Shown one piece after another: positions 60,695 to 64,000 of a DNA stretch of 64,000 bases (positions are counted from its first letter, which is position 1; each line of letters opens with the position of its first letter). Both the position numbers and the translations under genes were made by a program. The notes below the pieces were generated by a model. The model was not told where the DNA came from. It ran no database searches and saw only the letters and a list, made by a program, of their open reading frames with translations. The DNA is from Torreya grandis (Eukaryota > Streptophyta > Pinopsida > Cupressales > Taxaceae). Location: the NCBI GenBank assembly GCA_037957365.1, contig JARHVA010001427.1, positions 434,001-498,000 of the forward strand, read 5' to 3'.

Positions 60695-63664
60695 TACAAT
60701 CACTGAGAAGGGGGGGTGAATCAATGAGCCCAAATAATCTAACTTCAATTCTAATCTTTGTAAACACTTAATTATCTACCATAAGCATTCATGAATCATA
60801 CACAATATTCATATTAATGAGAAATAAAGACAATGTAATATCAATCACATAACACATGACATATGTGGGAAAACCTGTTCAGAGAGAAAACCCAATAGAA
60901 CCTATAATTAGAATAATACCCTCTAATAAAAATAACCAATTTAGACCATCTACAAATGATCAAGGAACTAAAATCCCTGTTTAGTGTTACTTCAATCCCA
61001 AAAGATGTTGCCATACCTATCTAGCTGAGTTGTAATAATAACTAGACCTTTTAACAAGTTTCACCTTGAAAAGATGTTGAAACAACCTTAGATGTTGAGA
61101 TACCATAAAAAAACCTATGAATACATCCACCTTTGTACTAATGTTTTCAATACCTAATTATGGACCTCAGATTAACACTCTTCACCTTCGCTCATACATA
61201 AATAATAAGAGAATTATTCTACCAATATAATTATGACCTATAGGCCATATAAATAGTCCTCAATCTATTATAATATTTAACTCATCCACATGGAACTCTA
61301 CTCTTCCTTCATTCCACAAAACAAACACATAATCCTCTCTCAAATTTCTTCCCCAAGTCTCTCACACCAAGTCTAGAAATCACCATCTTTGATTTCACTA
61401 TTTATAGATAAATCTTGATAATCACCACATTGGTTGGCCATTAGACATGCTTTATCCCTTAAGGAATCTCTCACATGAATATATGGCTCAAAATAATTTT
61501 CATAGGTTGGCCATAGCATCTATAGGTCACCCTTAAGTAACTACACCTTTTAATAAGGCCTTGTAGCCCTTATAGGTCTCATGTAAACCCATTCACTCCT
61601 TTAACAATTCATCAAACAAAACAAGAACACAAGACCACTTTAAAATAAATGTGTCTTCTCCTTATGTCCCTTTTAAAATCTTAAAAATATTATAGTCATC
61701 TTAGATCAATTTTTCATATGCTAAAACAACTCAAACACTGACCTTATACATAGGAACGCCATTACTGAATATACAATCAACTTCTTAAGCATTGTTCATA
61801 CTCAAGATAGATTGATAAAAACTTAAAAATCTAATTAGATCATCCTCATGGAGTCCAAAAAAATCCAAAATAAATAATACATCATGAGATATTGAAATAA
61901 CATCAATATAATCTTGAATATCCTTCTCGAGTTACTTACAGAACAAACATGAACACACAATCAACTTCTAGGATCAATATATTTGACTTTACTCACTTAT
62001 AGATCTTCAAATTAGGTTCATTATAGTCACCATGGAGTCCTATTAATATTTTCTTTTTATATCACCAAAAAAATTTGACTTCTATCAAAACATATAGACA
62101 AAATATAGAGCTCTAGTTTTTCCTATGTTAAATTTAAATATTTGAATGACAACAGTTACAATTACCCTTCAAACACAATGGTAGCATCTCGTGTCATCTT
62201 AACTTTGGATCAATATCATACCATTGATATTATCCAGAATTTAATGCATAGTCCACCAAATCCAAATGTTAAGAATCAATCACTTTGACCTCATCTCATG
62301 CAATCTTGAAATTTTCTCAACATGCTCTATCAATCTCTATAGATTAGTCAAGTATTTAGTGATCAATGCTCACCATTTTATCAATGTGTATTAACACCTA
62401 CTTATCATTAGATCCTTATCCTATACCTTTCCTCAATTGTTTAACATTGTGCACCTATTTTCATCTCACTACTTCCTAACATCTTGGAGCAATGTACACT
62501 TTCAATCTTACTCAAAATTTAACTTGTGCATAAATGACTAAGTATGGGAACCATTGAAATATGCCCAGAAGGCCAACTTTGCACAATCATAACTTTTGCC
62601 TCGATCAATTTCATGTTCCACAATTTATACCATATGTTCTCCTTTCAAATATTAATTCAACCATGTACCAAAATATTCCTTGAACCTTAATGTGTGTGAG
62701 ATATATCACCATTAAAATTCCATCCTAAAATATTCTATAACAGAGCCAACTATACTTAAAATGTCTGGGAGACCAACTTTGCTCTTGCATAATTTTTATC
62801 GTGCTTCAGTGCATGATCTCAAATTTATCATAAATCAACTATGATAAAAAATAAATAAATCCATATGATCAGTTTATCTTGAATCCTTCACACATTAAAT
62901 ATATGACACCATCAAAAGTCTCACTTGGCACTTCTTCCCACATTACAAAATTGGCTATGGAAAAACACAATCAAACTGCTTGAGAGCCCAACTTTACATA
63001 AGCATTTTTTTATGTGCTTTATCACATGATATAAAAATTAGCACAAAGAAACTATGAAAAAAATAACAAAACCATATTATCAATCTCTCCTAAAATGTTC
63101 ACATGTGTAAGATATGATTTCATCAAAATACTTACTCAGCTCTTTTTGGCCTCATGCAAATTTGGCTATGGGAAAACAATGAATTTTGACTGAGAAGCCA
63201 AATTTTCACCCTCATATATTTGAATGAAATTAGATGAATGGATTTAGGTTTAAGACATATAAACTAGGTAAAAATATGATCACAAATATATGACTAACTC
63301 CCCCTAACTCATCCACACATGGTAATGGTAATGTCAGCAAACTACCTACTTAGATTTTCTGCCACTAGACTCAAACTATGTAGATGAAAACTATGGACTA
63401 CCAGATGAATCCCACTTATGCACACAAGATATCAAAGATTATAAAAACATATTAGGGACCTTTTTCACATGATCAATACTCAATACTCATCCCTAAACAT
63501 CTATATCCATGTCAATCACTAAATATCAACCAAGCCTTCATCAAGAATACTAAGATAAACACATTACACACTTTGTCATTATCAAATAAACTATCTAGGT
63601 ACTTCATCCACTCACCAGGACACCTCCATGACATTACCATGACATATTTGATAATTTTCTAACA
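60695..63664 (-). mobile_element. G: long LTR, probably of a minus-strand Copia-type element
   Basis: It starts TACAATCACTGAGAAGGGGG on the plus strand, an opening seen in high-copy plant repeats, and ends AACA at 63664. It is followed by ATATCTCCTTTTGTCATTGATG. Read on the minus strand this is CATCAATGACAAAAGGAGAT then TGTTAG: a purine tract next to a TGTT LTR start, as known from SIRE/Maximus-type Copia elements. So G appears to be the 3' LTR of an element whose body lies beyond the window. The interior has TGTGGGAAAACCTGTTCAGAG (part, about 60868). No frame is open. Confidence 0.45.
62560..63240. repeat. Four diverged copies of a roughly 205-bp tandem repeat in G
   Basis: The phrase GA-GCCAACTTTGC with neighbours recurs at about 62572, 62772, 62988 and 63198, steps of 200, 215 and 210. 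Each unit has a CATAA-TTTT segment after the anchor, then a CAAATTTAT or TTAGCACAAA-like segment. Next come a TATGATTTCATCA or similar phrase and a TTGGC or CTTGGCACTTCTT part. Divergence between units is high. Confidence 0.65.
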
Positions 63665-64000
63665 ATATCTCCTTTTGTCATTGATGTTAACCACCATCAT
63701 ATATATCAATATACAACTCACCTCTCTCTTTAAACACTCCCATAATAAGAACTTTCTCCCCATTTGACACAATGATAAAGTGGGCAAAAAATAATCCTAA
63801 GGACCTAAAAATACCATCAAATAGTAAAGGACCATCCTAGAAAGATGTTACAAACTCCCCTTACCTTGAGCCTACTTCAGCTTGCCTTGACAACATCCTC
63901 TTGCTCCATGCCAACACTCTCTTCAATCAAGTACTGCAACCAATGAAGAAATAAACCACAAAACCATATAAATATAATGTAATACATCAATAAATTTTTT
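63665..64000 (-). other. Body side of the G element, non-coding
   Basis: It begins with the inferred purine tract (63665-63675). It includes CTTTCTCCCCATTTGACACAATG and ends in GTACTGCAACCAATGAAG, phrases that look like the untranslated end of a Copia element. No frame is open over the 336 bases visible. Confidence 0.35.

Overview
The window looks like intergenic DNA from a very large, AT-rich plant nuclear genome. It holds long, heavily decayed Ty3/gypsy elements, smaller Copia-type insertions, diverged tandem repeats and long pure microsatellites. I found no intact host gene, tRNA, rRNA or CRISPR array. The long LTRs (1.2-3 kb), the style of the gag and pol remnants and the depth of decay suggest a gymnosperm such as a conifer. 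That assignment is inference. All reading frames are short because the element genes are broken by stops and frameshifts.

Left part (1-31.3 kb). A block of degenerate 53-bp repeats (about 2.64-4.3 kb) is followed by element D, a minus-strand Gypsy element. D has a 3' LTR at 4330-5524, gag and protease remnants at 8.7-10.6 kb, and the first 230 bp of its 5' LTR at 10860-11089. Plus-strand element B is inserted in that 5' LTR. B has its 5' LTR at 11090-13552, gag at 13.7-15.07 kb, and protease, RNase H, RT, RNase H and the start of integrase at 27.5-31.28 kb. Element A, also on the plus strand, sits inside B's gag. A has LTRs at 15074-18065 and 24523-27511 with degraded gag-pol between them. 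The order of events is therefore D, then B, then A. In A and B an extra RNase H-like domain lies upstream of RT.

Middle (31.3-38.6 kb). B breaks off after the integrase zinc-finger region. The next segment holds repeat-like sequence and a retropepsin-like remnant of another Gypsy element (F) whose active site reads NEG. Two long microsatellites, a T-rich low-complexity stretch and a weak minus-strand remnant of a plant mobile domain protein follow.

Right part (38.6-64 kb). LTR copies at 38621-39887 and 59836-60694 belong to the same family as D's LTRs. They are placed as the 3' and 5' LTRs of one large minus-strand element (C-E). Inside it are an alternating 63/55-bp tandem repeat (40.8-41.1 kb) and a well-delimited 4-kb Copia-like element, H (41649-45606), with a perfect ATATC target duplication, an initiator-Met primer site and a purine tract. 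A 119-bp GA tract, a long stretch without readable genes and a minus-strand pseudogene of unknown function (57.8-58.9 kb) complete it. The 5' LTR of C-E is interrupted at 60694 by a long LTR (G) that contains four diverged copies of a roughly 205-bp repeat and ends in a Copia-like purine-tract junction near 63665.
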